NCBI RefSeq assembly: GCF_900112355.1
Contig: NZ_FOLM01000009.1
Coordinates: 124,001-188,000, forward strand
DNA: 64,000 bases
Source: Streptomyces aidingensis
GTDB taxonomy: Bacteria > Actinomycetota > Actinomycetes > Streptomycetales > Streptomycetaceae
Reading direction: 5' to 3'
Part shown: positions 44,522 through 53,168 of the stretch, in pieces
Layout of the letters: each line of letters opens with the position of its first letter
How positions within the stretch are numbered: position 1 is the stretch's first letter
The notes under the pieces: model-generated
The model's input: the letters and a program-made list of their open reading frames with translations, nothing else
What the model was told of the DNA's origin: nothing
The model's database searches: none
Translations under genes and position numbers: made by a program

Positions 44522-47500
44522 ATGTACGAGCTGTCCCGGGTCCGCCTCTACTCCATCGGACCGGCCGGTGCCCGCTACGCGGACACCGTGCTGGACCTGC
44601 GCGGAGTCGGCGAGCCCGTGCCCCAGCCGGCCCCGGTGCAGGCGGACTTCTTCGAGGCGGAGCCCGTCGGCCCGCCGCTGCGCCCGGCCCCCGCCGGGGT
44701 GCTCTTCCTGGAGAACGGCGGCGGCAAGTCCGTACTGCTCAAGCTGATCTTCTCGGTCATGCTGCCCGGCCACCGCAACACCCTCGGCGGGGCCAGCAGC
44801 GGCGTGCTGCGCAAGTTCCTGCTCGCCGACGACACCGGCCATGTCGCCCTGGAATGGCAGCACACCCGCACCGGCGAACTCGTGGTGGTCGGCAAGGTGA
44901 GCGAATGGCGGGGCCGGCAGATCTCCTCCGATCCGCGCCGGTTCGCCGAGGCCTGGTACTCCTTCCGCCCGGGTCCCGGCATGACCCTGGACACCCTGCC
45001 CGTCTCGGAGAGCACCGTGCTGCCGCCCCGCCCGGCGCCCGGTTCCCACGGCGCGCCGCCGGAGGGCGTCTCCGGCGCCCGTGGCCGGCGCCGCACCATG
45101 AAGGGCTTCCGGGACGCCCTCACCGAGACCGGCAGGGCGTACCCCCATCTGGACGTGGCCTGGGAGGAGATCCACGAGCGCTGGAAGGAGCACCTGGAAC
45201 AGCTCGGCCTGGACCCCGAGCTCTTCCGCTACCAGCGGGAGATGAACGCCGACGAGGGCGAGGCGGCCGGCCTGTTCTCGGTCCGCAACGACGCCGACTT
45301 CACCGATCTGCTGCTGCGCGCCGTCACCGACACCCGGGACACCGACGGCCTGGCCGACCTGGTGCACGGCTTCGCCCACAAGCTGGGCCGCCGGGCCGAG
45401 CTCACCGCCGAGCGCGACTTCACGGCCGGCTCGCTGGAACTGCTCGGCCGGGTGACCGAGGCCGCCGAGGCCCGCGACCGCACCCGCGCCGTGCACGCCG
45501 GCGCCGAGCGCCGCACCCGCGCCCTGGCCCGCCGGCTGTCCGCCCGCGCCGGCCGGGAGCGGGACCGCGCCGCCGCCCTGGCGGTGCGGGCGGCCGAAGC
45601 CGCCCGCACCGCGGCCGCCGCCGAGGACGCCCGGGACCGCGCCGGCCGGATCGCCGCCGAACTCGCCTACCGCAACGCCTCGCTGGCGCTGGCCGCCGCG
45701 GAGAAGGCCGCCGCCGCCCAGCGCCGCGAGCTCACCGAGGCCCGCACCCTCTTCGCCGCCTGGCAGGCCGCCGAGACGGTGCTCCAGCACCGCGCCGCCG
45801 CCGACCGGGCCGCCCGGGTGGCCGCCGCCATCCAGGAGGCCGAGCGGGACGCCGCCCCCGCCCTGGCCGCCCGCCGCCGCGCCGCCGCCGCCCTGGTCCG
45901 GGCCCTGCACGCGGCGGCCGGGGAGAGCGAGCGGGCAGCCGCCGGGCACGAGGAGCGCTCCGCCGCCTTCCAGGAGGCCGCCGAGAGCGCCCGCCGGGAC
46001 GCCACCACCGCCGCCACCGAGGCGCAGCGCGCCCGCAGCGAGGCCGGCCATCTGCGCCAGCGGCTGGACGAGGTGGAGCAGGAGACCGCGGAGGCCGTCC
46101 GGGCCGGCTGGCTGGAGGACGCCGACGGCACCGACCCGGCCCGCGCCGCGCTGGCCGCCGGAGCCGCCGCCCAGCAGGCCCTGGCCGGCCTCGGCACCGC
46201 ACGGGAGGCGGCCGGCCGCGCCGCCGCCCATGCCCGGGAGACCGCCGAGCGGCACGGCCGCGCCGAACTCGCCGCGGCCCGGGCGGCGGACGCGGCCCGG
46301 GCCGCCGAGCAGTCACTGGCCGCGGAGCGCCGGGCCGCGCTGGCCCTGGCCGCCGATCCCCGGCTGACCGGACTGCTGGGCCTGGCGCCGGGCGACCCGC
46401 TCGGCCCGGAGCAGCTCGACGCCTCCGCGGAGCGCCTGCGGGAACTGCTGGAGGAGACGGTCGCCGCCGCCGAGCGCCAGCTCTTCGACCTGCGCACCGC
46501 CGCCGCCGAGGACAGCCGCATCCTGGCCGCGCTGGGCGACGGCGGCCTGCTGCCGCCCGGCCGGGATGTGCTGGCCACCGTGGAGCTCCTCGGCGAGCAC
46601 GGCATCCCCGCCCTGCCCGGCTGGCGCTATCTGGCCCAGGCGGTCAGCCCGGTGGACCACGCCGCGGTGCTGGCCGCCCGCCCCGAACTGGTGGACGGCG
46701 TGATCATCACCGACCCGGCCAGTCATGCCCGGGCCCGCCGGGTGCTGACCGAGGCCGCACTGCTGCCGCGGTCCGCGGTCGCGGTGGGCACCGCCGCCGC
46801 ACTGCTCGCCCCCACCCCGCCGCCCGGCGCCGCCGAGGGTGCCGCCGGCCAGGTCTTCCTGGTCCCGCCCAACCCCGCCATGCACGACGAGGACGCCGCC
46901 GACCAGGAGCGCGGTGCGCTGCGCGAGCGGGCCGCCGCCCGCGAGGAGGAGATCCGGGAACTGTCCGGACGGCTGGCCGCGGACCGCACCCTGGCCGCCC
47001 GGCTCGCCTCCTGGCGCACCGGCTGCCCGCCCGGCCGGCTGGCCGAGCTGACCGCCGCCGCCGAGGCCGGCCGCGCCTCGGCCGCCGCCGCCCGCCGGCA
47101 TCTCGCCGACGCCGCGGCCGCCCGTGACGACGCCGAGCAGGCCGCGGCCGAGGCCGCCCGCAGCCGGGACGAGCACCAGGAGGCCGCGCAGCGCGCCCGC
47201 CGCGCCGCGGACGCCCTGGCCGGCCTGGCCTCCCGGCTGCGCGACCGCCCCCGGCGGCAGGCCCGGCTGCGGGAGCTCGCCGAGGAGGCCGCCGAGGCCG
47301 AGGCCCGCGCGGCCGAGCTCCTGGACCGCGCCCGCGCCGCCGACGAGGACCGCCGCGCCGCCGAGCGCGCCGCCGACGACAGCCGCCGCACCGCCAGCGC
47401 GCTGCGCGCCGAACGCGCCGACATCAGCGGCGCCCCCGAGCAGGAGGACCCCGGCGGCTCCGGCGCGCCCGCGGAACCGCTGCCGGCGCTGCGGGAGGCC

Positions 47501-49147
47501 TACCGCAGCGCGGCCCGGCTCTACGAGAAGGCCGGCGTCGGTGCCGATCTCCGCGCCGAGCAGGCCAGGGCCGAGGCGGACCAGGGCGCCGCGCAGGCCG
47601 CGCTGGACCGCCTGCCGGCAAAGGTCCGCTCCCGCGCCGCCCAGCTGCTGGCCGGCGCCGAGGGCGCCGACGGCCCGTCCCGGGCCGCCGCCGCCGCGCG
47701 CGCCGAATCCCAGGTGCATCTGCTGGAGTCGCGGGCCTCGGCCGCCAGCGAGCAGCTCGGGCGGCTGCGCGGCGAGGCCGAGCGGCTGGCCCCCGCCGAC
47801 GGCGGGGCACACGCCGGGCTGCCCGGTGACCGCACCCCCCGGGACGCCGCCCACGCCCGTGAACTGCTGCGCACGGCCACCGCCGAACTGTCCGCCCGGG
47901 AGGAGGAACTGTCCGCCGCCCGGCAGGCCCACGAGGAGCTGCTGCGCGACCACCGGCTGGCCGAGCGGGCCGCGGAGGAGTTCGCCGAGACCGCCGCCCA
48001 GCTCCGCGATCTGCTGCGCGATCCGCACGGCGGCACCGGGGAGGCTGCCGCCGAGGACCCGGCCGAGCCCTATCCCGGCGGCCCCGAGGAGGCCCGGCGC
48101 GCCGCCGCCGAGTCCCGCCGTTCGCTGCGCGGCTGCGCCGCCGACCTGGCCGCCGCCGAGGCGGCCGTCCGGGACGCCTCCGACCAGCTGGTCAGGCATG
48201 CCAACGCGGCCCGCTACGAACAGGTCCGCACCCCGGCCCGGCAGCAGATCCGGGAGCTTCCCGCCGCCGCCCTGCCGGACCACGCCGCCGCCTGGGCGGA
48301 GGCGTTCGCCCCCCGGCTGCGGGTGCTCGGCGACGAGCTCGGCCAGCTGGAGCGCAACCGCGCGGGCATCGTGGACCGGCTGCGCGGCCTGACCGGCTCC
48401 GCCCTGGCCACCCTGCGGCTGGCCCAGCGGCTGTCCCGGCTGCCCGAGGGCCTGGGGGAGTGGTCCGGCCAGGAGTTCCTGCGCATCCGGTTCGAGGACC
48501 CCGATCCGGCCACCCTCGCCGAACGCCTCGGCGAGGTGATCGACGAGACCACCCGGGCCGCGGTCCGCAAGAACTCCGATCTCCGCCGGGACGGCATGTC
48601 CCTGCTGCTGCGCGGCGTGCACGCGGCCCTCGGCCCGCGCGGTGTCGCCGTGGAGATCCTCAAGCCCGACGCCGTGCTGCGCGCCGAGCGGGTCCCGGTC
48701 GGCCAGATGGGGGACGTCTTCTCCGGCGGCCAGCTGCTCACCGCCGCCATCGCCCTCTACTGCACCATGGCGGCGCTGCGCGGCAACGACCGCGGCCGGG
48801 ACAAGCACCGGCACGCCGGCACGCTGTTCCTGGACAATCCCATCGGACGCGCCAACGCCACCTATCTGCTGGAGCTCCAGCGGGCCGTGGCCGACGCCCT
48901 GGGCGTGCAGCTGCTGTACACCACCGGGCTGTTCGACACCACCGCGCTGGCCGAGTTCCCGCTGGTGATCCGGCTGCGCAACGACGCCGATCTGCGCGCG
49001 GGGCTGAAGTACATCCGGGTGGAGGAGCATCTGCGGCCCGGGCTGCCGCAGCGGCGCGAGGGCACGGAGCCGGTGCACGGCGAGATCACCGCCACCCGGA
49101 TGTACCGCCGCCCGCACTCCGGCCGGCCGGCTGCCCGGCGGCCGTGA
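44522..49147 (+). CDS. MukB/JetC-like SMC ATPase
   Basis: A 1541-residue protein with SMC architecture. The N-terminal head (~1-290) has a P-loop in LFLENGGGKSVLL (K69, S70), where the first Gly of the usual motif is Leu. Ala/Glu/Arg coiled coil runs over ~290-620 and ~800-1300. A globular segment at ~620-790 (GWRYLAQAV, VDGVIITDPASH) is a likely hinge. The C-terminal head has the ABC signature FSGGQLLTAAIALY (S1401) and Walker B TLFLDNPIGRANATYL, where D1438 is followed by Asn instead of the catalytic Glu. MukB/MksB/JetC SMCs compact or cut DNA. It is the third gene of the operon. No JetD nuclease gene follows; the next gene on the other strand is a small membrane protein. Confidence 0.8.
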   Translation: MYELSRVRLYSIGPAGARYADTVLDLRGVGEPVPQPAPVQADFFEAEPVGPPLRPAPAGVLFLENGGGKSVLLKLIFSVMLPGHRNTLGGASSGVLRKFLLADDTGHVALEWQHTRTGELVVVGKVSEWRGRQISSDPRRFAEAWYSFRPGPGMTLDTLPVSESTVLPPRPAPGSHGAPPEGVSGARGRRRTMKGFRDALTETGRAYPHLDVAWEEIHERWKEHLEQLGLDPELFRYQREMNADEGEAAGLFSVRNDADFTDLLLRAVTDTRDTDGLADLVHGFAHKLGRRAELTAERDFTAGSLELLGRVTEAAEARDRTRAVHAGAERRTRALARRLSARAGRERDRAAALAVRAAEAARTAAAAEDARDRAGRIAAELAYRNASLALAAAEKAAAAQRRELTEARTLFAAWQAAETVLQHRAAADRAARVAAAIQEAERDAAPALAARRRAAAALVRALHAAAGESERAAAGHEERSAAFQEAAESARRDATTAATEAQRARSEAGHLRQRLDEVEQETAEAVRAGWLEDADGTDPARAALAAGAAAQQALAGLGTAREAAGRAAAHARETAERHGRAELAAARAADAARAAEQSLAAERRAALALAADPRLTGLLGLAPGDPLGPEQLDASAERLRELLEETVAAAERQLFDLRTAAAEDSRILAALGDGGLLPPGRDVLATVELLGEHGIPALPGWRYLAQAVSPVDHAAVLAARPELVDGVIITDPASHARARRVLTEAALLPRSAVAVGTAAALLAPTPPPGAAEGAAGQVFLVPPNPAMHDEDAADQERGALRERAAAREEEIRELSGRLAADRTLAARLASWRTGCPPGRLAELTAAAEAGRASAAAARRHLADAAAARDDAEQAAAEAARSRDEHQEAAQRARRAADALAGLASRLRDRPRRQARLRELAEEAAEAEARAAELLDRARAADEDRRAAERAADDSRRTASALRAERADISGAPEQEDPGGSGAPAEPLPALREAYRSAARLYEKAGVGADLRAEQARAEADQGAAQAALDRLPAKVRSRAAQLLAGAEGADGPSRAAAAARAESQVHLLESRASAASEQLGRLRGEAERLAPADGGAHAGLPGDRTPRDAAHARELLRTATAELSAREEELSAARQAHEELLRDHRLAERAAEEFAETAAQLRDLLRDPHGGTGEAAAEDPAEPYPGGPEEARRAAAESRRSLRGCAADLAAAEAAVRDASDQLVRHANAARYEQVRTPARQQIRELPAAALPDHAAAWAEAFAPRLRVLGDELGQLERNRAGIVDRLRGLTGSALATLRLAQRLSRLPEGLGEWSGQEFLRIRFEDPDPATLAERLGEVIDETTRAAVRKNSDLRRDGMSLLLRGVHAALGPRGVAVEILKPDAVLRAERVPVGQMGDVFSGGQLLTAAIALYCTMAALRGNDRGRDKHRHAGTLFLDNPIGRANATYLLELQRAVADALGVQLLYTTGLFDTTALAEFPLVIRLRNDADLRAGLKYIRVEEHLRPGLPQRREGTEPVHGEITATRMYRRPHSGRPAARRP

Positions 49148-49162
49148 CGCGTCCGTCCCGGG

Positions 49163-49441
49163 TCACGGCACCTGCCGCCGGCTGCGCGCGGCCGAACTCG
49201 GCAGCGACACCACTCCGTGCCGCTGCCGCCAGGCCTGCCGGGTCACCCAGATGTCCAGCACCGCCCAGGTGGCCACCACGGTGCTGGCGAGCATGCACAG
49301 CAGCAGCGGAAAGACCAGCCAGGACCCGGCCAGCGCGCACAGCAGCACGGCGACAAGCTGAGTCAGCGTCAGTGCAAGGACAATGACCGCCCGGACGGCG
49401 GCTGCCCGCACCGGATCGGGCATCCGGGGCTTTGCGTACAC
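49163..49441 (-). CDS. Small membrane protein with two transmembrane segments
   Basis: A 92-residue protein with two hydrophobic helices (LTLTQLVAVLLCALAGSWLV, then LLLCMLASTVVATWAVLDIW) and a basic C-terminus. The GTG at 49441 (VYAKPRMPDPVR) has GGGGAG about 9 nt upstream; an ATG at 49423 is an alternative. The family is unknown. It ends 15 bp from the convergent SMC gene. Confidence 0.65.
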   Translation of the reverse strand: MYAKPRMPDPVRAAAVRAVIVLALTLTQLVAVLLCALAGSWLVFPLLLCMLASTVVATWAVLDIWVTRQAWRQRHGVVSLPSSAARSRRQVP

Positions 49442-49800
49442 CCGCTCTCGCTCCCCTGTCCAGTATCCGCATATCTGCACGACAAGCCGAGGGCATCGCT
49501 GCAAGCCTGACAACAACCGGCATCGGCGCGACGACGACGGCGTTATGACGACATTATGGAGGCGTTGTCCCGGTGGTACGGGCGGATTCGGGCGCCCTCC
49601 TCATGGCAGGACGGCTTGCGTACCCGGCACCGGACGGACCAGGATGAGGCGCTCGGACACCGTGCGCCGTCAACGCCTCACCGTCCGATGCACAACAGCC
49701 TCAGAGCTTCACCGAAGTCTGGTCACTTACACCGGGGCCCCGGTGCGGCAGGGGCAGCGGTAGCTGAACTCCCTGCGCCCGGGCGGAAACAGGGGAGGGC
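49442..49800. other. Divergent intergenic region before the sensor kinase
   Basis: 359 bp between the small membrane protein and the histidine kinase. It holds a perfect 14-bp palindrome (49731-49744), 56 bp before the kinase start, and an A/G-rich ribosome binding site GGGGAGGG. No supported gene. Confidence 0.45.
49731..49744. promoter_or_regulatory. 14-bp palindrome upstream of the sensor kinase
   Basis: A perfect palindrome (ACCGGGG then CCCCGGT). It may be an operator or the base of a leader hairpin. Confidence 0.3.
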
Positions 49801-52416
49801 ATGCGCTCTCGCGGAACGTCGATCCGGCGGAAAATCATGGCACTGCTGCTGGTGCCGCTGCTCGCGCTGCTGTCCATCTGGGCCTTCGCGACCGCCATCA
49901 CCGTGCAGGAGGCACGGCACCTGCTGGCGGTCTCCGCGGTGTTCGACACGCTGGGCAAGCCCGCCGAGGCCGTGGTGCAGGCCGTGCAGGAGGAGCGCCG
50001 GCAGGCCGTGGTGTATCTCGCGGACCCGCGCAACCCGGACTCCGCGATGACCAGGAGCCAGCAGGCCACCGACGAGGCCGTCGGCGAACTGCGCCGCCGG
50101 GCGGCGGCCGGGGCCCGGGACGATCTCCCCGCCGGCGGCCGGGAGAACCTGGACCTGCTGCTGGAGAAGCTCGGCCAGATCTCCCTGATCCGCGATCAGG
50201 TGGCCACCCACACCATCACCCGCAACGGCGCCCTGGACGAATACCGCAAGGTCACCGAGCAGGCCCTGCGGTTCCAGGCCGCGCTGTTCCTGCTGGACAA
50301 CGTGGAACTCGACCGGCACGGCCGGGCGGTGGTGGGGCTGGCGCAGGCCGCCGAGCACCTGTCCCGGGCCGACGCCCTGGTGGCCGGCGCGCTCGCCGCC
50401 GGTCCCGCCATGACCGGACAGGAGCGCCGGGCGCTCACCGACCGGATCGCCGAGCGCCGGCTCTCCTACGACCTCTACCTGGCCGATCTCCCCGACCGGG
50501 ACCGGCAGGCGCACCAGCGGTTCTGGCAGGGCGGCCAGGGCGTACTGCTGACCGGGCTGGAGGAACAGGTCGTCGCCGACGGCGTGGCCGGGGTGCAGCC
50601 GGGCCAGTGGGAGGAGACCAACCGGGACGCGCTGCGGGAACTGCGCGCGCTGGCCGTCACCGCCGGCGACAACCACCAGGACCGGGTCGGCCCGGCCGCC
50701 CGCGCCGTGCTCGTCCGGGCCGGTGCCGCGGCCGTTCTGGGCCTGCTGGCCGTGCTGATCTCCGTCACCGTCTCCTGGCGGATCGGCCGGACCCTGGTGC
50801 GCGACCTGCGCACCCTGTGGACCCAGGCCAAGGAGGCGGCCGAGGTGCGGCTGCCCGGGGTGATGCGCCGGCTGGCCGAGGGCGAACGGATCGACGCCGC
50901 GACCGAGGCCCCGCTGCTGGAGTACGGCAAGGACGAGGTCGGCCAGGTCGGCCAGGCGCTGAACACCCTGCAGCGGGCCGCGGTGGAGGCCGCGGTCAAG
51001 CAGGCCGAAGTGCGCCGCGGCGTCTCCGACGTCTTCGTCAACCTCGCCCGGCGCAGCCAGGTGCTGCTGCACAAGCAGCTCAGCCTGCTGGACGCCATGG
51101 AGCGGCGCACCGACGACGCCGACGAACTCGCCGATCTGTTCCGGATCGACCACCTCACCACCCGGATGCGGCGGCACGCCGAGGGACTGATGATCCTCTC
51201 CGGGGCCGGCCCGGCCCGGCAGTGGCGCAACCCGGTCCAGCTGATGGACGTGGTGCGCGGCGCGGTCGCCGAGGTGGAGGACTACGAACGGATCGAGGTA
51301 CGCAGACTGCCGCGGCTCGCGGTGGACGGCCGCGCCGTGGCCGATCTGACCCATCTGGTCGCCGAACTCCTGGAGAACGCCACGGCGTTCTCCCCGCCGC
51401 ACACCGCGGTCCAGGTCACCGGGGAGGACGTGCCCAACGGCTTCTCCCTGGAGATCCACGACCGGGGCCTGGGCATGACCGCCGAGGCCGCGGCCGAGGC
51501 CAACCGGCGGCTGGCCGAGAACCCGGAGTTCGACATCACCGACACCTCCCGCCTGGGGCTGTTCGTGGTCGCCCGGCTGGCCCGCCGGCACGATGTGCGG
51601 GTCTCGCTGCGGGAGTCGCCCTACGGCGGCACCACGGCCGTGGTGCTGCTGCCGCAGGCCCTGCTCAGCGAGGTCCCCGAGGGCGCGGCGCACGCCCCGC
51701 TGCCCGAGCGGCCCGCACCCCCGACGCTGCTCAACGGCCCGGTCGACGGGCCCGTGGAACTGGAGGCCCCGGTCCGGCTGCCGCAGCGGCTGAGCCGGGA
51801 GGACCGCCCCGCCCCCGCCGGCGCCGCGTACGACGACAGCGTGCAGCACGCGCCGCTCGACGAGCCGCCGCCGCCCGCTGTTCCGCTGCCGCAGCGGCCC
51901 CACGCGCCCGTGCTCGTCGCCGACCACGGCAGGTTCGTCAACCGCGGACGCGACGGGCGGGACCTGCCCGCCCGCGGCGCCCGCCGCGACACCCCGGAGT
52001 ACCCCGACATGCCTGACATCCCCGACGCCCGCCCGTCCTCCGGCCGTCCCGCCGACTCCTCCGTCCCGCCGTCCGCCGGTGCGTCCGCGCAGCCGCCCGG
52101 CACCGGGTCCAGTACCGGCAGCGGCCTGCCGCGCCGCGTGCCCGGTGCCGGGCCTGGCCCGCTGCGCCGCGCCACCCGGGACCATGCCGCCGAGCATCCG
52201 TCCGGCGCCGATGCCGATGCCGCCTCCGACGCGCCGGGGCCCGGACCGGCGCCCGTCCCGCCGGAACCGGACGCCGAGGTGGTCCGGCTGCGGCTGGCCT
52301 CCTTCCAGCGCGGCTCACAGCGCGGCCGGGAGCAGGCGGAGCGACGCACCGGCCGCCCCCCGTCGGGCCGAGGCGGCGAGGAAGCCGGGCCGGAAGCCGG
52401 GGACGAGCGACCATGA
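49801..52416 (+). CDS. Sensor histidine kinase with NIT domain (CvnA-like)
   Basis: An 871-residue membrane kinase. TM1 (~13-33, MALLLVPLLALLSIWAFATA) is followed by a nitrate/nitrite-sensing (NIT) extracellular domain (~34-300), TM2 (~305-327, GAAAVLGLLAVLISVTVSW), HAMP (~330-400), a helical DHp-like segment (FVNLARRSQVLLHKQLSLLD) and a HATPase domain (~520-630: LLENATAFSP, DRGLGM, GLFVVARLAR). The Pro-rich tail (~640-871) is disordered. This layout is that of CvnA of streptomycete conservons, which normally also encode a roadblock protein, DUF742 and a small GTPase. Only the DUF742 partner follows. The stop overlaps an ATG (ATGA at 52413-52416). Confidence 0.85.
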   Translation: MRSRGTSIRRKIMALLLVPLLALLSIWAFATAITVQEARHLLAVSAVFDTLGKPAEAVVQAVQEERRQAVVYLADPRNPDSAMTRSQQATDEAVGELRRRAAAGARDDLPAGGRENLDLLLEKLGQISLIRDQVATHTITRNGALDEYRKVTEQALRFQAALFLLDNVELDRHGRAVVGLAQAAEHLSRADALVAGALAAGPAMTGQERRALTDRIAERRLSYDLYLADLPDRDRQAHQRFWQGGQGVLLTGLEEQVVADGVAGVQPGQWEETNRDALRELRALAVTAGDNHQDRVGPAARAVLVRAGAAAVLGLLAVLISVTVSWRIGRTLVRDLRTLWTQAKEAAEVRLPGVMRRLAEGERIDAATEAPLLEYGKDEVGQVGQALNTLQRAAVEAAVKQAEVRRGVSDVFVNLARRSQVLLHKQLSLLDAMERRTDDADELADLFRIDHLTTRMRRHAEGLMILSGAGPARQWRNPVQLMDVVRGAVAEVEDYERIEVRRLPRLAVDGRAVADLTHLVAELLENATAFSPPHTAVQVTGEDVPNGFSLEIHDRGLGMTAEAAAEANRRLAENPEFDITDTSRLGLFVVARLARRHDVRVSLRESPYGGTTAVVLLPQALLSEVPEGAAHAPLPERPAPPTLLNGPVDGPVELEAPVRLPQRLSREDRPAPAGAAYDDSVQHAPLDEPPPPAVPLPQRPHAPVLVADHGRFVNRGRDGRDLPARGARRDTPEYPDMPDIPDARPSSGRPADSSVPPSAGASAQPPGTGSSTGSGLPRRVPGAGPGPLRRATRDHAAEHPSGADADAASDAPGPGPAPVPPEPDAEVVRLRLASFQRGSQRGREQAERRTGRPPSGRGGEEAGPEAGDERP

Positions 52417-52545
52417 TGCCGTCCGCGCCACCCGCTCCGGCCCGCGCCCGCTCGGCGCCCGGCCGCCCGCTGCCCACCCGCGTCACCGGCCCCGCGTCCG
52501 GGCGGAGCCGGCCAGGCGGCCACCATGACCCTCGGCTGGTTTGAC
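52413..52545 (+). pseudogene. Short Pro/Arg-rich ORF where a roadblock (CvnB) gene would be expected
   Basis: A 43-codon frame starts at the ATG overlapping the kinase stop (ATGA) and ends at 52545 inside the next gene. It contains only Pro/Arg/Ala/Gly-rich sequence without roadblock motifs. The overlapping start is as in normal conservons, where CvnB would begin. It may be a decayed remnant or simply noise; no conserved residue supports the first. Confidence 0.25.
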
Positions 52546-52911
52546 GAGGAGGCCGGACCGGTCGTCCGCCCGTACGCCATGACGCGCGGCCGGACCCGGG
52601 CCTCGTCCGGCGCTCATCTCGACCTCATCGCCCTGGTGACCGCCGATGTGCCGCCCGGACGCCACGCGGGAGAGCCGGTGCTGGCCGACGGCCAGACCCT
52701 GGCGCCCGAGCATGCCGAGATCCTGCGGCGCTGCCGCCATGCCTCCGAGTCGGTGGCCGAGCTGGCCAGCGGTCTCGATCTGCCGCTCGGCGTGGTCCGG
52801 GTGCTGATCGGCGATCTGCTGGAGGCCCGCCTGGTGCGGGTCACCCATCCGGTGGCCGCGCTGCCGGACGAGACCCTGCAGAGCGTTCTGGACGGGCTGC
52901 GCACCCTCTGA
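52525..52911 (+). CDS. DUF742 protein (CvnC-like)
   Basis: A 128-residue winged-helix-like protein with typical DUF742 pattern: PVVRPYAMTRGRTR at the start, then CRHASESVAELASGLDLPLGVVRVLIGDLLEARLV spread over ~75-110 and a C-terminus VLDGLRTL. In conservons CvnC relays between the sensor kinase and a small GTPase. Here no GTPase gene follows: the next gene is acetoacetyl-CoA ligase. The ATG at 52525 lies 109 bp after the kinase stop. Confidence 0.85.
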   Translation: MTLGWFDEEAGPVVRPYAMTRGRTRASSGAHLDLIALVTADVPPGRHAGEPVLADGQTLAPEHAEILRRCRHASESVAELASGLDLPLGVVRVLIGDLLEARLVRVTHPVAALPDETLQSVLDGLRTL

Positions 52912-53119
52912 ACGGACACCGCGAACCGGCACCGCGGCCCTCCGGACGGGGCCCGGCGGGCGGCACGGGTGCGGCACACATGGCTCCCGTCGGCCCGTCC
53001 CGAGCGATCATGCCGAACGGGATGCCGGGAGTGTGCCGACCACACGTGTGGAGGCTGCGGAATATGGGCGGGCCACCCCTGGTCTGGCGTCCCCACCCGT
53101 GACAGTGTCCTTTGGTCCT

Positions 53120-53137
53120 GCTGGTCTTGCTGGTCTT
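53120..53137. repeat. Tandem 9-bp repeat in the leader of the CoA ligase gene
   Basis: GCTGGTCTT occurs twice in succession, about 30 bp before the ATG at 53169. It may be noise or a leader element. Confidence 0.4.
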
Positions 53138-53168
53138 GCCGCCCATACCGCCCGGAACAGGAGCCGCC

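Noticed and set aside
46313-49117. 934-codon open frame opposite the SMC gene, considered as a missing JetD
   Set aside because: The translation is Gly/Gln/His/Val-rich with no Toprim-like motif. It is the antisense shadow of a GC-rich coiled coil.
49556-50050. Plus-strand 164-codon frame overlapping the start of the sensor kinase
   Set aside because: It overlaps the signal-anchor and NIT domain of the kinase in another frame, and the latter half is Arg/Ser/Pro-rich shadow sequence.
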